Assembly: GCA_017746715.1 (NCBI GenBank)
Contig: JAGHZQ010000047.1
Location: 1 to 64,000 of the forward strand
DNA length: 64,000 bases
Direction of reading: 5' to 3'
Source of the DNA: Cyanobacteria bacterium SBLK
GTDB taxonomy: Bacteria > Cyanobacteriota > Cyanobacteriia > Cyanobacteriales > Spirulinaceae
Shown here: in pieces, positions 53,101 to 61,458 of the stretch
How the letters are laid out: every line of letters starts with the position of its first letter
How positions within the stretch are numbered: the stretch's first letter is position 1
The notes under the pieces: generated by a model
Databases searched by the model: none
Told to the model about the DNA's origin: nothing
The model's input: only the letters and a program-made list of their open reading frames with translations
Translations under genes and position numbers: made by a program

Positions 53101-55178
53101 TGCGTTGGGCCGTTCAACCTTGGTACGCAGCAGAAAATGAAGTCGGGGGTATCGTTATCGCTTCTGCGGCGATCGACGAACTGGTAAGAGCTAGAGAAGC
53201 AGCAGTCAATAATGCCCGTCTCAAATCGCAATTTCTCGCCAACATGAGCCACGAAATTCGTACCCCCATGAATGGGGTTTTGGGGATGACGGAATTACTG
53301 TTAAGTACCGAACTAACAACAGAACAATTAGACTTTGTTCAAACCCTGAGCAAGAGCGGCGAATCTCTCCTGACTTTAATTAACGATATTCTCGATTTTT
53401 CCAAACTCGAAGCTGGAGAAATGCGTTTGGATTCTCGCACCTTCGATCTCAAAAGACTCCTCGAAGATTTGCTGGACTTATTTACCCTGCAAGTCAATAC
53501 CAAAGGCTTGGAATTAGCTTACGCGATCGATCCTGACGTTCCTCAATTTCTCGAAGGAGATGACACTCGCCTGCATCAGATTCTCATCAATCTCATAGGC
53601 AACGCGATTAAATTTACCGAAACCGGCAGCATTTCCATCTCGGTTTCCACCTCTCGTCCTTTTCCCGTTCTTCTCGCCACCTTTCCTCCGATCGCCTTGC
53701 GTTTTGTCATTAAAGATACGGGAATCGGAATTTCTCGAGAAGATAGTGCTAAGTTGTTTCGTTCTTTCTCCCAAGTGGATGCCTCGACAACCCGCAAATA
53801 TGGCGGGACGGGGTTGGGTTTGGCTATCTGCAAGCAATTGGTGGAATTAATGGGGGGAGAAATTGGCGTGAATAGCGTTACCGGGGAAGGCTCTGCGTTT
53901 TGGTTTGTGGTCTTTCTCAAAGAGGGAAATGGTGACAAGCTCGACACTCGCCCCTTATCTGGAGAAATCTCCAGCTTGCAAGGTAAAACCATCCTCGTCA
54001 TCGACGATAATCCCACCAATCGCAAATTTGTCAGGTCCGAGGCGATCGCGTGGGGCATGACGGTGCAAGAATCCGAAGATGGGGTGCAAGCATTGCAACA
54101 ATTACAGACGGATGCCAAAACTGGTAATCTTCCCGATGTGATTCTCATCGACTGGCAAATGCCCCACATGACGGGAGAAGCTCTCGGACAATCGCTCCGC
54201 AGCGAAAGGGATTTCGATCGCGCGAAATTGATTTTAATGACTTCTGTAGAACGCAGCGATCCGATAAGCCATTGCAAGGCGATCGGCTTTGATGGGTTTT
54301 TAACCAAACCCGTCACCTCTGCCCACTTGCGGACTTGTTTGCTGGCAACTTTGGGGGGTCAAAAAGATTTTGAAGCGCGATCGCCTATCCTTCCCCAACC
54401 CAATCCCCGAGAAAACCTCCCGATAAAATCTGCAAAAATTTTGTTGGTGGAAGATACTCCCGTTAATCAAAAAGTTTTCTTAAATCAATTGCGTTTGTTG
54501 GGCTATCATGCGGATTGCGTCGGTAACGGAGCAGAAGCATTAACGGATTTGGCACGACAAGAGCGAGATGTGGTGCTGATGGATTGTCAAATGCCCGTCA
54601 TGGACGGATATCAAACGACGCGCACCCTACGAGAACGGGAAGGAGAAGAACGCCATACTATTGTTATTGGCTTAACGGCTTATGCCATGAAAGGCGATCG
54701 CGAGAAATGTCTGGCAGCCGGCATGGACGATTATCTCTCTAAACCCGTTGCGAGTCACGATCTAGCTGCCATGCTGGAAAAATGGCTTTCTTTATCAGTC
54801 ACCCGTTACTCACTCACTCGTCACCCGTCACCCGTCACCTGCCAAACCTCCCCCTTCGATCGCGAACATCTCGACGAAATTACCGGAGGCGATCGCGAGT
54901 TTGAAAGGGAATTGCTGCACTCGTTTCTTAACGATGCGGAAAGCGATTTCGAGCAGGCAGAACGGGCTTTCGCCGATGGCGATGCGATCGCTCTAGAACG
55001 CCACATTCATCGTATTAAAGGCGGGGCGGCGAGTATTGGTGCAGCGAATATCTTTTCAATTGCCAAGCAATTAGAGGACTCGATCCGAAATCGCAAGCTC
55101 GAATCTCAAGCAATCTCGATGTTATTCTCAAGCATTAAAGCTGATTTAATGCAGATCGCAGCATTTTTACAACAATAA
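50115..55178 (+). CDS. Membrane hybrid kinase, TM-sensor-GAF-PAS-PAS-HisKA-HATPase-REC-REC-HPT
   Basis: A 1687-residue kinase from ATG 50115, which overlaps the stop of the giant kinase (TGATG); a GTG at 50112 is less likely. Residues 1-170 hold about five membrane helices of MASE1 type (LGNYFNFSLLFGVDFLFGGI), another helix near 190, a periplasmic domain ~205-445, a helix ~455-472 and a HAMP-like segment with coiled coil. GAF (~600-775), PAS (~780-905), PAS (~915-1030), HisKA with His1046, ATPase, two receivers (LIDWQMPHMTG; LMDCQMPVMDG) and an HPT with His1632 (HIHRIKGGAAS) follow. From the last PAS on it is a paralog of the upstream kinase. Likely one signalling unit with it. Confidence 0.94.
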   Translation: MATIFSPLTRKEALILFLLTLLGGLGNYFNFSLLFGVDFLFGGIFVWLTMFLYGAGWGVLVAIVINTYTIALWGHPYALISFVLEVAIAGAMWQRSQRNLVALDLLFWVFVGCPLAWLFYSQFLQLPSIPVWLIIFKQPINGILNAFIANLIWLYSPLRNRLQQTKKHLTLSFQQTLFNVFFSFIFIPTLFVIALNGRSEYVAIATRIENQTTPIIEYLAEDFQNEIELLVRGLSAISYEIIHADGKEFPQLEILLIKLKNILPLFNHICVLDRDNRILAAIPAGNHSSLSTSTDPNRSFDLTFRFRQDPTTVIYNPEKSSLDFHLSVLNGKTSLGQIIGQYSLKELQEHIVHLKEDSIGFEITLLDEKRRAIVGTRSPEEREHLHRDFSPHHSPSDRLTYWMPKDMALPTMLLWRTSFYRQELPIAVNIPLSLAIDIPLAPYIDALQQLYARDLALGFAIAFFAAIFARFLSQRLIFPVTQLAEKTTNFPEKLLNREQLFWQRSSIREINTLIYNFQEMAQTLQEQFGTLQDINQVLEQRVKERTQELEGALREQKSIAQSLQESENRLQRYQEHLEDLVEEQTQQLQAEIQEHRQTSKALKYRADLEQLITQISSRFINIKSNELDAAIDRALQEICEFTDSDRGNIFRVSPDDRAIGKTHEWCADGIEPAIAQSQNMPLEIVPWFREQLYCFEVIHIPCIANLPPQAQTEKEILQSFGIQSLLAIPLVFRDRLLGFLSFDGIKRPKIWARETLDLLKVVGEIVANTLIRVEAESEQYKLALLVENSQDFIAVADLQGQTFYLNQGGCNLVGLTGIEEVHSRRIPDYLFASDWEFFQNTVLPEIWENEQWQGEMRLKHFQTEEAIEVEMNLFLVRDRQTGEPLYMATVQRDIRERKRYERALQQERQQLQQIIIHAPVAMALFDRQMNYLAYSNKWLEDYDLNSGESLIGQNHYEIVPDLKAEWKQFYERGLSGETFANTEDLWERDDGGKTYLRWAVQPWYAAENEVGGIVIASAAIDELVRAREAAVNNARLKSQFLANMSHEIRTPMNGVLGMTELLLSTELTTEQLDFVQTLSKSGESLLTLINDILDFSKLEAGEMRLDSRTFDLKRLLEDLLDLFTLQVNTKGLELAYAIDPDVPQFLEGDDTRLHQILINLIGNAIKFTETGSISISVSTSRPFPVLLATFPPIALRFVIKDTGIGISREDSAKLFRSFSQVDASTTRKYGGTGLGLAICKQLVELMGGEIGVNSVTGEGSAFWFVVFLKEGNGDKLDTRPLSGEISSLQGKTILVIDDNPTNRKFVRSEAIAWGMTVQESEDGVQALQQLQTDAKTGNLPDVILIDWQMPHMTGEALGQSLRSERDFDRAKLILMTSVERSDPISHCKAIGFDGFLTKPVTSAHLRTCLLATLGGQKDFEARSPILPQPNPRENLPIKSAKILLVEDTPVNQKVFLNQLRLLGYHADCVGNGAEALTDLARQERDVVLMDCQMPVMDGYQTTRTLREREGEERHTIVIGLTAYAMKGDREKCLAAGMDDYLSKPVASHDLAAMLEKWLSLSVTRYSLTRHPSPVTCQTSPFDREHLDEITGGDREFERELLHSFLNDAESDFEQAERAFADGDAIALERHIHRIKGGAASIGAANIFSIAKQLEDSIRNRKLESQAISMLFSSIKADLMQIAAFLQQ

Positions 55179-55417
55179 AGTGATTTGAATTGGGAATAAA
55201 CTTCGAGATCGACAAGAAGAAATACCTAGAAAAAGTTGGCAATAACGATGAATTTGTGTCAATCTTTAAAATTCATAAAACATTTTGTAGTATGTCTCTC
55301 CATAGCGATCGATGTAATAATAAGATGAATTTCTCCTATCTCTAACTATTTTGTTGGGAAAACGAGGCTGAGGGAACGCCAGAAACGATATCATTTTGTA
55401 AATCTAACTCCAGACTG

Positions 55418-56644
55418 ATGACAAAAATTTTGATTGCTGACGATCACTCTACCACTCGACTGATTCTCAAAAGACAGCTTCAACAAGGAGGATACGAAAT
55501 CGTTGAAGCGACGGATGGTGCAGAAGCGATCGCTTTAGCAAAAGAAGTTTCTCCAGCCCTGATTCTCTGCGATTGGATGATGCCGGAGTATGATGGTTTG
55601 GAAGTCTGTCGCCATCTCAAACAGGATTCGAACTTGGCAGCAACTTTTTTTATTCTACTTTCTGCAAAAGGAGAAGTTAGCGATCGCGTAAAAGGATTGG
55701 ATGCAGGAGCCGATGATTTTCTGACTAAACCTGCTGACAAAACCGAATTGCTCGCTCGGGTGCGTGCGGGTTTGAGATTATATGAAGCCCAACAACAACT
55801 CACCACGGCCAACCAGAAACTCAGCCAAACTTTACAGGATTTAAAAAAGGCACAAATGCAACTCATTCAAGCTGAAAAAATGTCTTCTTTGGGTCAATTA
55901 GTGGCAGGAGTCGCTCACGAAATAAATAATCCCGTTACTTTTATTTATGGTAATTTAAATCATGCGAAAACTTATACAGAAGAACTTCTCAATCTTGCCA
56001 ATCTCGCTCGCTCATCTCAAGATAGGAAATTAGTAGAAGCAGCAAAAGATCTCGATTTAGAATTTCTCAGTCAAGATTTTCCCTCAGTTCTCGATTCCAT
56101 GCAAAATGGAGCCAAACGCATTCAAGAAATTGTGAATTCTCTACGCAATTTTTCTCGTTTGGATGAGGCGCAACAAAAACAAGTCGATATTCACGAAGGT
56201 CTTGAAAGCACGTTATCGATTTTAAAAAGTAGATTTGTCGATATCGAGATCGTTAAAAATTATAGTAAATTACCGGAAATCACTTGCTATCCCGGTCAAA
56301 TCAATCAAGTTTTTTTACATATTTTTAATAATGCCATTGATGCGATCTTATCAGCCGATCGCTCTTGCAGAAAAATCAAAATTAGTACCAATACAATCCC
56401 CGAAGATGGTGCGATCGCCATTAAAATTTCTGATAGCGGTACGGGAATTCAACCCCATATCTTACCGAAAGTTTTTGAACCTTTTTTTACAACAAAAGCG
56501 GTGGGTTCGGGAAAGGGTTTGGGGTTGAGTACCAGCTATTCAATTATTGTCGAACAGCATCGGGGAAAATTAGAATGTTTTTCTAGTATCGGAGAAGGAA
56601 GCGATTTTGTGATCGTACTTCCGGTTGGTACTCCTCCAACTTAA
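55418..56644 (+). CDS. Response regulator-histidine kinase (REC-HisKA-HATPase)
   Basis: A 408-residue cytosolic protein. REC is 3-122 with Asp52 as phospho-acceptor (LCDWMMPEYDG) and Lys in FLTKPADK; a coiled coil follows; HisKA has His167 in AGVAHEINNPVTFIYGN, then ATPase boxes IFNNAIDAI, ISDSGTGIQP, FEPFFTTKAVG and GKGLGLSTSY. Its kinase core belongs to the same subfamily as the kinase at 3022-5442 and differs from the two large hybrids. It lies 239 bp after the membrane kinase on the same strand and is the natural output of that cluster, possibly with its own promoter. Confidence 0.94.
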   Translation: MTKILIADDHSTTRLILKRQLQQGGYEIVEATDGAEAIALAKEVSPALILCDWMMPEYDGLEVCRHLKQDSNLAATFFILLSAKGEVSDRVKGLDAGADDFLTKPADKTELLARVRAGLRLYEAQQQLTTANQKLSQTLQDLKKAQMQLIQAEKMSSLGQLVAGVAHEINNPVTFIYGNLNHAKTYTEELLNLANLARSSQDRKLVEAAKDLDLEFLSQDFPSVLDSMQNGAKRIQEIVNSLRNFSRLDEAQQKQVDIHEGLESTLSILKSRFVDIEIVKNYSKLPEITCYPGQINQVFLHIFNNAIDAILSADRSCRKIKISTNTIPEDGAIAIKISDSGTGIQPHILPKVFEPFFTTKAVGSGKGLGLSTSYSIIVEQHRGKLECFSSIGEGSDFVIVLPVGTPPT

Positions 56645-56827
56645 TCAGTCACCAATCACCAGCCACTAGTTATCGATTTCTCCCCTTTTGGGAGGGGTTG
56701 AGCTGTTTTGTTTGAGATGTTTAATCGAGAAATTTCCGTCCGTCAGGAGAGGGATATCCGCACGATCGCAAACCCGTCCCCCTTTTCCGTACAATGATTA
56801 AATCGGTAGCTGTTAACCCTTGGAACT

Positions 56828-57070
56828 ATGAGCGAAAAAATTATCGATTGGTTAGAGCGAATCTTAATGGTTGATGTATTTATCGTGTTGTTGGGTTTTT
56901 TGTGGTTTGCGATCGCCATCGTCGGGAGATCGGCAGGCATTCCCCTCGGCTGGGAAATTTGGTACAAACTTTGGTATCCGGTTTTTAATCCCGCGATCGG
57001 GATTTTATTTCTCGGTGCGTTTTCAACATGGATAATTAAAAAGATCGCCCGCAGGTTTCAATCTGAATGA
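56828..57070 (+). CDS. Small membrane protein, conserved hypothetical
   Basis: An 80-residue protein with two predicted membrane helices, about 14-35 (VDVFIVLLGFLWFAIAIVG) and 52-70 (NPAIGILFLGAFSTWIIKK). It starts with an amphipathic helix (MSEKIIDWLERILM) and ends in a basic tail (KKIARRFQSE), so both ends probably face the cytosol. Similar short proteins are annotated as hypothetical in other cyanobacteria. No functional motif. It precedes leuD by 113 bp on the same strand. Confidence 0.8.
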   Translation: MSEKIIDWLERILMVDVFIVLLGFLWFAIAIVGRSAGIPLGWEIWYKLWYPVFNPAIGILFLGAFSTWIIKKIARRFQSE

Positions 57071-57183
57071 GCCGATAATTTCGTCCGGAGCGATCGCCCA
57101 ATTGGGTAAAATATTGATCCATATTCAAATTTTTCGATTCAATCGCGAAGATTGCACGATTTTTCTAGGAAAACAAACAACAG

Positions 57184-57777
57184 ATGAGCGAAGTTAAAAC
57201 GATTTCCGGTCGAGGCATTCCCCTCAAAGGCAACGATATCGATACCGATCGCATTATTCCCGCCCGCTTTTTGCGTTGCGTCACCTTTGACGGATTGGGA
57301 GAACAAGTGTTTGCTGACGATCGCAAGCAAGTTAATGGCGAACATCCCTTCGATCTCCCCCAATACCAAGGGGCTAAGATTTTAGTGGCCAATGGCAATT
57401 TTGGCTGTGGTTCTTCTCGAGAACACGCACCTCAAGCCCTTTTACGTTGGGGAATCGAGGCGATCGTGGGGGAGAGTTTTGCCGAGATTTTCTTTGGGAA
57501 TTGCGTGGCTTTGGGGATTCCTTGCGTGACGGCAATACCCGAAATGACAGGGCGATTGCAAGAATATCTCGTACAAAATCCCAATGCTTCCTTTTCCGTC
57601 AATTTGGAAACCATGGAAGTGAGTTGCGACGATCTGACCGTTCCCGTACAAATGGGAGAAGGATCGCGGCAAATGTTCCTGACGGGAAAATGGGACAGTT
57701 GCGGACAGTTAATCGCCAATGCGGAAAGCGTGAAAACAAGAGCGAAAAAACTCCCCTATATGGCTTGGTCTAGATGA
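57184..57777 (+). CDS. leuD: 3-isopropylmalate dehydratase small subunit
   Basis: A 197-residue LeuD, the small subunit that, with LeuC, isomerises 2- to 3-isopropylmalate in leucine synthesis. Motifs: [20 protein letters not shown] at the start, and the swivel-domain signature [17 protein letters not shown], followed by [16 protein letters not shown]. Length is normal for the bacterial form. LeuC is not in the window, which is usual in cyanobacteria. The ATG at 57184 fits; the upstream gap has a HIP1-like GCGATCGCCC and no obvious attenuator. Confidence 0.96.
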   Translation: MSEVKTISGRGIPLKGNDIDTDRIIPARFLRCVTFDGLGEQVFADDRKQVNGEHPFDLPQYQGAKILVANGNFGCGSSREHAPQALLRWGIEAIVGESFAEIFFGNCVALGIPCVTAIPEMTGRLQEYLVQNPNASFSVNLETMEVSCDDLTVPVQMGEGSRQMFLTGKWDSCGQLIANAESVKTRAKKLPYMAWSR

Positions 57778-57814
57778 GTTGAGGGCGGGGAACGTCCGCC
57801 CCAACCCAAAAATT

Positions 57815-58129
57815 TTATGAGGCTGCTTCCAAAACCGCTTTTAAGCGAGTACGAAATTCCCCTTTGGGATGTCCGCCTTTAACTTCCCCTAAAATCAAAA
57901 AATCACCTTCAGGAGAATCGCAAATCAGATAAGTCGGCCAGCCCATGCCTTCCTTATCGGGATATTGGGTTAATAAAATTTTGCGATACTTGCGATAGGT
58001 TGCGGTATCCTGCATTTTGACATCGACAAAATCCAAGCCCAACTCTTCCGCGACCTTTTGGTCGTATTTTGACATTTTGTAACAGATGCCGCAGTCTTCT
58101 GAAGAAAATTTAATTACCGCTCGACTCAT
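57815..58129 (-). CDS. Thioredoxin-fold protein
   Basis: A 104-residue thioredoxin-like protein. The active-site pair is Cys13 and Cys16 in EDCGICYKM, followed by LGLDFVDVKMQD and the cis-proline GWPTYLI; EVKGGHPKGEF is near the end. There is no signal peptide, so it is cytosolic. CGIC is not the classical CGPC, so it may be a reductant for a special partner. The gene is alone between leuD (convergent) and the DUF4079 gene (divergent). Confidence 0.88.
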   Translation of the reverse strand: MSRAVIKFSSEDCGICYKMSKYDQKVAEELGLDFVDVKMQDTATYRKYRKILLTQYPDKEGMGWPTYLICDSPEGDFLILGEVKGGHPKGEFRTRLKAVLEAAS

Positions 58130-58290
58130 CTTCTTGTTTTGCTCCTAGGGACGATCGTTCGATTTCCCATTTTCGCAAAAAAGTTGCACCTCTCCCCTCT
58201 ATCTCGCATCAGAATCCCAATAGATTACAAAATGTGAAGAATATGTTAATTTTATTAAATCAGTAATTTTTATAGAACGAGGAGACACCT

Positions 58291-58770
58291 ATGAGTTTTG
58301 AGATTCCCGAAGCGGTCAAAACTTACTCGCAATTTTTCCATCCCGCGTTGATGTGGGTACTATTGGGTTTGAGCATTTACGCGCTCTACCTTGGCATCGG
58401 AGTCAAGCGCACCCGCCAAGCCGACAAGGACACCCGCAAAGAATTGATTAAGAAGAATTTTAACACTCGCCATTACCAAATTGGTTCGATTTTGCTGGCG
58501 TTGATGGTTATGGGAACGGTTGGCGGGATGGCCGTCACCTATCTTAATAACGAAAAGTTATTTTTCGGAGCGCATTTGTTAGTCGGTTTGGCAATGACTG
58601 TGGCGATCGCGGTTTCTGCCTCTCTCGTTCCGTTTATGCAGAAAGGCAATACCCTCGCTCGCTACACCCATATTTCCCTTAATTTAACGCTGTTAGGGTT
58701 ATTTGGCTGGCAAGCCCTTACGGGAATGGAAATCGTCCAAAAACTTCTCGGTTTGATGGGCATCATTTAA
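58291..58770 (+). CDS. DUF4079 membrane protein
   Basis: A 159-residue membrane protein of the DUF4079 family, found across cyanobacteria and plastid lineages. Four membrane segments are readable: ~17-35 (ALMWVLLGLSIYALYLGIG), ~60-82 (IGSILLALMVMGTVGGMAV), ~92-115 (FFGAHLLVGLAMTVAIAVSA) and ~128-148. Histidines in FHPALM, GAHLL and THISLN sit near helix ends, reminiscent of cytochrome b-like ligands, but haem binding is only a guess. GAGGAGA lies just upstream of ATG 58291. A strong terminator follows. Confidence 0.9.
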   Translation: MSFEIPEAVKTYSQFFHPALMWVLLGLSIYALYLGIGVKRTRQADKDTRKELIKKNFNTRHYQIGSILLALMVMGTVGGMAVTYLNNEKLFFGAHLLVGLAMTVAIAVSASLVPFMQKGNTLARYTHISLNLTLLGLFGWQALTGMEIVQKLLGLMGII

Positions 58771-58791
58771 GAGAATTTCCAGAAGTCTGGC

Positions 58792-58835
58792 AAAAAGCGA
58801 TCGAGGCAAGCATTCTTTGCCCCGATCGCTTTTTT
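58792..58835 (+). terminator. Terminator after the DUF4079 gene
   Basis: An 18-bp stem with one mismatch (58792-58809 with 58817-58834) includes a HIP1-like AGCGATCG and ends in a T-run. Confidence 0.85.
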
Positions 58836-59036
58836 CCTCGGTACATCGAATTCCCAAAAGCAAATTGCAGAACATGATGACTGCTCTAAAAAGGGAATAA
58901 ACTTAGGTGTTTTCCTTTAAAAGGAAAATGAAGTCAGAAGAGACTTCCGGTGCGTTACGCTCCATTCCATTACGCTAACACACCTTACGACTTACGACTT
59001 TCATTTAATATTTGCTTGACGAACAATCTCTTAAGT

Positions 59037-59486
59037 CTATTGTTCGAGTTGTTCTAAAATCTCGATGGTTCTAGCATCTCGTTCTCCAGAAAAATACTTT
59101 TCCAGAACCCGCAGAAATACAGAATTTTCCTCGGTAAAATTCGCAAAGAGAGTCATTGAGGACTTGAGTTTGAGATCGTCGGGAAAGGCAAAAATTTCTG
59201 AAATCGATCGCCCTTGAACGGCCAAAACAACTTCGGCGCATTCTCTCAATCTTGTCCCCAAAATGGGATGAGCGAGATATTCTCGGACCTCTTCCTTGCT
59301 TTTGATAGCATAGAATTTTGTGGTTTCGCTTTCTCCTAATCCCGTAATTTGAGGGAAAATATACCACATCCAATGGGTTCGCTTCCGACCGCTTTCCAGT
59401 TCGGCGAAAACCCTAGGGTATACGCCCTCTTGAGCGATTGTAAAACGATTGAGATCGAGGGGATCGCCGTCTGTAATGCCGACCAT
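59037..59486 (-). CDS. DUF1810 family protein
   Basis: A 149-residue protein of the DUF1810 family. Family features: LNRFTIAQEGVYPRVFAELE at the start, the highly conserved KRTHWMWYIFPQITGLGESE, and the C-terminal SSMTLFANF with RTIEILEQL. It has no membrane segment and is expected to be cytosolic; homologues are widespread and uncharacterised. Start MVGITDGDPLDL gives the typical length. It is downstream of the DUF1997 gene on the same strand with a 26-bp gap, so the two may be co-transcribed. Confidence 0.9.
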   Translation of the reverse strand: MVGITDGDPLDLNRFTIAQEGVYPRVFAELESGRKRTHWMWYIFPQITGLGESETTKFYAIKSKEEVREYLAHPILGTRLRECAEVVLAVQGRSISEIFAFPDDLKLKSSMTLFANFTEENSVFLRVLEKYFSGERDARTIEILEQLEQ

Positions 59487-59512
59487 CTTGATTGCCTCCG
59501 AACGAACTTATC

Positions 59513-60262
59513 CTACAAACGCAATAACTGACGCGAGGATTTTGGCGGTAGGGGTAAATCCATGCGATCGTGAAAATCTTTTTGTACCTTATAAGTCAAG
59601 CGGGGTGAAATTTGTCGCACGATTTGAGAAAGCAAGCGATCGCCCGTAGTTTGCAGTAAATTACGGGGCAATTTATAAATAAATTTGGGAAATTGAATGG
59701 TAACAAATAAATGCAGTTGCCATTCTACTTTTGTTACCCTAGTCGCACCGCTAGAATTCCAGTCCATTTCTTGCCCGGACACTTCTTCTAGCGTTAAAGA
59801 AGACGTGTAACTGACCTCATATCCCAAAGGCGTATAATTGGGAACTTCTACGCTATTCATCACGTATAGTCCATCTTGGGGAGGCGACAAGACCACGGCC
59901 ATTTTGGGTTCGACTTCATAGCCAAAAGACTTGAATTTCCCCACGGTTAAAATATAGCCATTTTTCCCAAACGGCTCTGCTGTCATGGGTTGAGCACAGC
60001 GACGAAACCAGCCTTCGTGAGCGTCCAAATAAGCAGCTACGGTTTGGCGATCGGCAACCATCCCCATCGACCCGCGAAAATGCGTTTCAAAGTTAAAGGG
60101 GGGTTGAGAAGAAATTTCGAGTTCTTCTGGGGGAACTTCCCCGGCCATAACAAAAGATTCTCCCTCTAAAACCGCGTTTTCTCTACTCAGCACATCCAGA
60201 TTTTCCTCGGTGGAAAATTCTAGAGCTGCGATATTATTGTCAGTACATTGCGATTGCTGCAT
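59513..60262 (-). CDS. DUF1997 family protein
   Basis: A 249-residue cyanobacterial/plastid DUF1997 protein, a START-like fold by family. Recognisable segments are NFETHFRGSMGMVADRQTVA, FRRCAQPMTAEPFGKNGYIL, YEVEPKMAVVLSPPQDG and FPKFIYKLPRNLLQTTGDRLL, ending SPRLTYKVQKDFH. No membrane segment or signal peptide. In plants and cyanobacteria the family has been linked to chloroplast or thylakoid functions, but no reaction is set. The N-terminal 40 residues are polar and variable. Start ATG 60262 fits. Confidence 0.88.
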   Translation of the reverse strand: MQQSQCTDNNIAALEFSTEENLDVLSRENAVLEGESFVMAGEVPPEELEISSQPPFNFETHFRGSMGMVADRQTVAAYLDAHEGWFRRCAQPMTAEPFGKNGYILTVGKFKSFGYEVEPKMAVVLSPPQDGLYVMNSVEVPNYTPLGYEVSYTSSLTLEEVSGQEMDWNSSGATRVTKVEWQLHLFVTIQFPKFIYKLPRNLLQTTGDRLLSQIVRQISPRLTYKVQKDFHDRMDLPLPPKSSRQLLRL

Positions 60263-60677
60263 GACGCACCCTCGAGTAACGATAAAAATAATTGGGGTCG
60301 AATTCTTCCTTTTTTCAACTTAACTCATTATTCCCAACTCGCAAGGGCGATTAAATAAAGTGTTTGTGAAGCTGAGGGAAATCGTCAAACGGGGGTTGAA
60401 TCTTAAAGAAATCGCTGCATTAACCGTGGAACGGGCATCACTTCGACAAGCTCCCTTCGACATCGCTCAGGGCAAGCAGCGACCACTTGCTCGTGTTGGG
60501 TGAAGAGAAACAAGCACCGATGCTTGTTCGACAGATTTACAACTCAATTAGTTTTGCTATATCAAATCCGGATAATTGTCCGAACTTAGGCTTTTTCTGC
60601 AAAATTCTTCTTCCCCCGCTCCCTCTGCTTCCTCTGCTCCCCTACTGGGAAGTATGATGATTCAGGCGGATTGAATA
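60263..60677. other. Gene-free region with a dispersed repeat
   Basis: A 415-bp gap. A dispersed ~60-bp repeat lies at 60434-60493 (GGCATCACTTCGACAAGCTC...). ATATCAAATCCGGAT at 60560 resembles the end of the MITE-like element at 23183. A C/T-rich tract follows (CCCGCTCCCTCTGCTTCCTC, about 60612-60640). No gene or RNA is recognised; the promoter of the DUF1997 gene should lie at its left end. Confidence 0.55.
60434..60493 (+). repeat. Dispersed ~60-bp repeat
   Basis: Matches the minus-strand sequence at 21805-21747 in most positions, with common blocks GGCATCACTTCGACA, CATCGCTCAG and GCCACTTGC or GACCACTTGC. It is non-coding in both places. Confidence 0.75.
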
Positions 60678-61424
60678 TTATCTACCTCCGGCAATTTCGA
60701 CCAATGAACCCGTAGTATAAGAAGCCTCGTCAGATGCCAGCCAGAGGATTCCTCGAGCGACTTCGATCGCTTCTCCACCGCGTTTCATGGGGATCGAGGC
60801 TTTGATGCGATCGAGGCGATCGGGTTCGCCACCACTGGCATGAATATCCGTATCGATAAATCCCGGACGCACGGCATTAACGCGAATTCCTTCAGCGGCG
60901 ACTTCTTTAGCCAAACCCATTGTCAGAGTATCGATCGCGCCTTTGGAGGCAGCATAATCGATATATTCCCCCGGAGACCCCAAACGAGAGGCAATCGAGG
61001 AGACATTAACGATCGCTCCTCCCATACCGCCATGCTTTGCAGACATTCGTTTTATCGCTTCTCTGGCGCATAAAAACGCCCCAGTAATATTCACGGCAAA
61101 AATCCGTTGTAGGCGATCGGCAGCCATATTTTCCAACCGCATTTGTTGCTCTAAAATCCCGGCATTATTCACCAGTACCGTCACCATTCCCAGTTGTTCG
61201 TCCGTCGCTTTAAATAATGCCAGAACGTCCTTTTCTGAAGACACATCTGCAGCTACGGCGATCGCCCTTCCTCCTTCTCCTTCGATCTTTTCGACAATTT
61301 TCATCGCGCTGCTGCGATCTCGGCGATAATTCACGCATACGGCATAGCCTCTCTCGGCAGCCAGATAGGCAGTTGCCGCACCAATGCCGCGACTTCCTCC
61401 CGTCACTATCATAATTTTTTCCAT
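60678..61424 (-). CDS. Short-chain dehydrogenase/reductase
   Basis: A 248-residue classical SDR from ATG 61424 (MEKIMIVTGGSRGIG). The NAD(P) motif is TGGSRGIG, the NNAG motif is VNNAGILEQQ, Ser is in NVSSIASRLGS and the catalytic pair is YIDYAASKGA. The basic YRRDRS after strand 2 suggests NADP(H). Top relatives include 3-oxoacyl-ACP reductase and glucose dehydrogenase types; the substrate is not determined. SLVEIAGGR at the C-terminus is the usual end. Preceded by a 415-bp repeat-containing gap on its 3' side; upstream gene is on the same strand 34 bp away. Confidence 0.9.
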   Translation of the reverse strand: MEKIMIVTGGSRGIGAATAYLAAERGYAVCVNYRRDRSSAMKIVEKIEGEGGRAIAVAADVSSEKDVLALFKATDEQLGMVTVLVNNAGILEQQMRLENMAADRLQRIFAVNITGAFLCAREAIKRMSAKHGGMGGAIVNVSSIASRLGSPGEYIDYAASKGAIDTLTMGLAKEVAAEGIRVNAVRPGFIDTDIHASGGEPDRLDRIKASIPMKRGGEAIEVARGILWLASDEASYTTGSLVEIAGGR

Positions 61425-61458
61425 TATCAAACTATTGTTATAAAACTCGTTCGCTTCT

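Noticed and set aside
60263..60677. tRNA or small RNA gene in the gap
   Set aside because: No cloverleaf, T-loop consensus or terminator was found.
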